A DNA stretch of 15,907 nucleotides, from NCBI GenBank assembly GCA_007116205.1, contig SKIY01000053.1, positions 1 to 15,907 on the forward strand, read 5' to 3'. The position numbers were made by a program, and so were the translations under genes. Within the stretch, counting starts at the first letter, position 1. Each line of letters begins with the position of its first letter. The DNA comes from Candidatus Izemoplasma sp. GTDB lineage: Bacteria; Bacillota_I; Bacilli_A; Izemoplasmatales; Izemoplasmataceae. The notes under the pieces were generated by a model that saw only the letters and a program-made list of their open reading frames with translations, ran no database searches and was not told the origin of the DNA. Below, in pieces: positions 14,174 to 15,907 of the stretch.

Positions 14174-15907
14174 ATGGTTTTTGATAGTTTTTTTCATGAA
14201 GCAAAGTCAAACTTTGCTTATATTTATGATAATGATACGATACACATTAGAATTAAGATAAAAAAAGGGCTGACTAAAGATGTTAGGCTTATTTTTGGCG
14301 ATCCTTTTTATTATAAAGAAGATTCTAAAGGCAACTACAAGTGGCATCCTTATGGTGATGCAATATCCATGAAACTCGATTACGAAACAGAACATCACGA
14401 TTTCTTCTTTATAGCAGTGAAACCAGAGTACAAGCGCATAAAATATGTTTTTATAATAGATAATCGCTATCTTTTTGGTTCACGAGAAGTTATTGATTTA
14501 AATAGCCATTCAAATATGCGGTATAACCTTTTCAATTATTTTAATTTTCCCTATCTTAATGTCGATGACATTTTTGATGCACCAAAATGGGTAGAAAACC
14601 AAGTTTGGTATAGTATTTTTCCAGAACGTTTTAGTAATGGCGATACATCAAATAATAGAGATGATGTTTTACCTTGGGGTGATACCGATGACTATAGTAA
14701 TAATCAGTCTTTTGGTGGGGATTTAAAAGGAATTGAAAATAAGTTACCTTATCTAAAATCAATCGGATTTACCGGTATATACATGACACCCATTTTTAAG
14801 GCGGGACCAAGTGCCCATAAATATGACACCATTGATTATTATAATATAGATCCACAATTTGGTACAAACGCTGACTTTAAATCTCTTGTTGAAACTGCAC
14901 ATGCTCTAGATATGAAAGTTATGTTAGATGCTGTGTTCAATCATACCGGTTTGTTCCATCCGTTCTTCTTGGATGTATGTAAAAAGGGGAAGGATTCAGA
15001 ATATTACGATAGTTTCTATATCATAAATGATGATAAGCCTGTATTGCCTAAAAGCCCAGAAGCATTACTTTCCATTTCTCGTGATGAAGTAAAACAGTGG
15101 TTTACACCTAAAAATCTTAACTATCGAACATTTGCATTCACACCATTTATGCCAAAAGTGAATACCATGAATCCTAAAATCCAATCCTATTTCTTTGATG
15201 TTGCTAAACACTGGATAAAAAAATATGATATTGATGGTTGGCGTCTTGATGTTTCAAATGAAATTCCGCATACATTTTGGCGTGCTTTTCGAAAAGAGGT
15301 AAAAAAGGCAAAACGAGATGCATATATAGTTGGAGAAAATTGGGATAACTCCAATCCATGGCTTCATGGTGATCAATATGACGCAGTTATGAACTATGAA
15401 CTACTATTTCCTATTTGGCAGTTTTTTGGTACAAACATAAATTTTCCATCCTATGACGCTAATACATTTATTTATCGTGTAAACAAAGTATTAACAGATT
15501 ATCCTAAAAATGTATTGCGTTCAATGTATAATTTGGTAGATTCTCATGATACTGCACGGATAGCAACGCTTTGCAGTAACCAAACAGATCTTGTGAAATT
15601 GGTTTATCTTTTCTTGTTTTCTTTACCAGGTGCTCCAAGTATCTTTTATGGTGGTGAAATTGGTTTAGAAGGAGAACATGATCCAGATAATCGCCGTTGT
15701 ATGATTTGGGATAAAAATGAGCAATGCACTTCTTTACAAACATTTGTGAAAAAACTTATTACCCTTCGCAAAACCTACGCTGCTTTCAAAAACCCCGATT
15801 TTAAATGGCGTAAAACAGGCGATTCTAATATTTTAGTTTATGAAAAAGATAATGTGACTTTTTTATTAAACAATTCAAATGAAACTAAAAAAATCTCAAT
15901 CAATACA
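14174..15907 (+). CDS. Neopullulanase/cyclomaltodextrinase-like GH13 (CBM34 N-domain), 3' end off window
   Basis: 578 codons are present and open at the right edge; family members are about 580-600, so only a short C-terminal piece is missing. The N-terminal beta domain (about 1-125) fits CBM34, the dimerisation and substrate domain of the neopullulanase, maltogenic amylase and cyclomaltodextrinase group. The barrel opens with VWYSIFPERFSNGD (144-157). The catalytic regions are DAVFNH (252-257), GWRLDVS with nucleophile D359, GENW with acid/base E388, and DSHD (456-459). The conserved FYGGEIGLEGEHDPDNRR segment follows. There is no signal peptide, so it acts in the cytoplasm on maltodextrins, cyclodextrins or pullulan fragments after uptake. 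Together with the GH13 gene upstream it suggests a maltodextrin-use locus that probably continues to the right. Confidence 0.93.
   Translation, partial: MVFDSFFHEAKSNFAYIYDNDTIHIRIKIKKGLTKDVRLIFGDPFYYKEDSKGNYKWHPYGDAISMKLDYETEHHDFFFIAVKPEYKRIKYVFIIDNRYLFGSREVIDLNSHSNMRYNLFNYFNFPYLNVDDIFDAPKWVENQVWYSIFPERFSNGDTSNNRDDVLPWGDTDDYSNNQSFGGDLKGIENKLPYLKSIGFTGIYMTPIFKAGPSAHKYDTIDYYNIDPQFGTNADFKSLVETAHALDMKVMLDAVFNHTGLFHPFFLDVCKKGKDSEYYDSFYIINDDKPVLPKSPEALLSISRDEVKQWFTPKNLNYRTFAFTPFMPKVNTMNPKIQSYFFDVAKHWIKKYDIDGWRLDVSNEIPHTFWRAFRKEVKKAKRDAYIVGENWDNSNPWLHGDQYDAVMNYELLFPIWQFFGTNINFPSYDANTFIYRVNKVLTDYPKNVLRSMYNLVDSHDTARIATLCSNQTDLVKLVYLFLFSLPGAPSIFYGGEIGLEGEHDPDNRRCMIWDKNEQCTSLQTFVKKLITLRKTYAAFKNPDFKWRKTGDSNILVYEKDNVTFLLNNSNETKKISINT

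Noticed and set aside
1..15907. Mycoplasma-type code with TGA as tryptophan
   Set aside because: All tryptophans in the conserved proteins are TGG, no internal TGA is needed, and nqrD ends at TGA next to the nqrE ribosome site.

Overview
The window is low-GC, gene-dense DNA. No internal TGA is needed to read any conserved protein (tryptophan is TGG and nqrD ends in TGA), Shine-Dalgarno sites are strong, sigma-A type promoters are TATAAT-like and intrinsic terminators are well formed. With a UppP-type sequence, a lipoprotein and an Na+-NQR-type complex, this suggests a free-living low-GC Bacillota or a deep-branching Mollicutes-like lineage using the standard code (Acholeplasma/Izemoplasma-like). 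That placement is an inference.

Left arm, minus strand, 1-4417: a five-gene nqrBCDEF cluster encodes the membrane subunits and the NADH-oxidising subunit of a sodium-pumping NADH dehydrogenase. nqrB-nqrC and nqrC-nqrD overlap by one base, and the other spacings are 13-27 nt. A promoter and a cre-like palindrome lie directly upstream of nqrB, where nqrA would be expected, and neither nqrA nor rnfC is present. Downstream of nqrF, running off the left edge, a TTG-started ORF begins as undecaprenyl-diphosphatase (UppP) and switches in frame to a sequence resembling the C-terminal half of the phage-associated DUF1064 family.

Middle, minus strand, 4527-8870: a DMT/EamA-type transporter is followed by a small DUF2087 protein in one transcription unit. 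Next come a DJ-1/PfpI-family protein with a hairpin in its leader, and an XPD/DinG-like Fe-S helicase with an N-terminal Cas4/RecB-like nuclease domain.

Right arm, plus strand, 8966-15907: a divergently transcribed M3 oligopeptidase, a secreted lipoprotein with a Beta_propel-type domain, and two intracellular GH13 alpha-glucan enzymes. The second GH13 is CBM34-containing, neopullulanase/cyclomaltodextrinase-like, and runs off the right edge. Each gene in this arm has its own promoter, and the first three end at a recognisable terminator. The pattern fits a heterotrophic fermenter that uses peptides and maltodextrins and handles NADH through an ion-pumping complex.

No tRNA, rRNA, CRISPR array, insertion sequence or long intergenic region was seen. 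Every gene-free gap is under about 140 bases.
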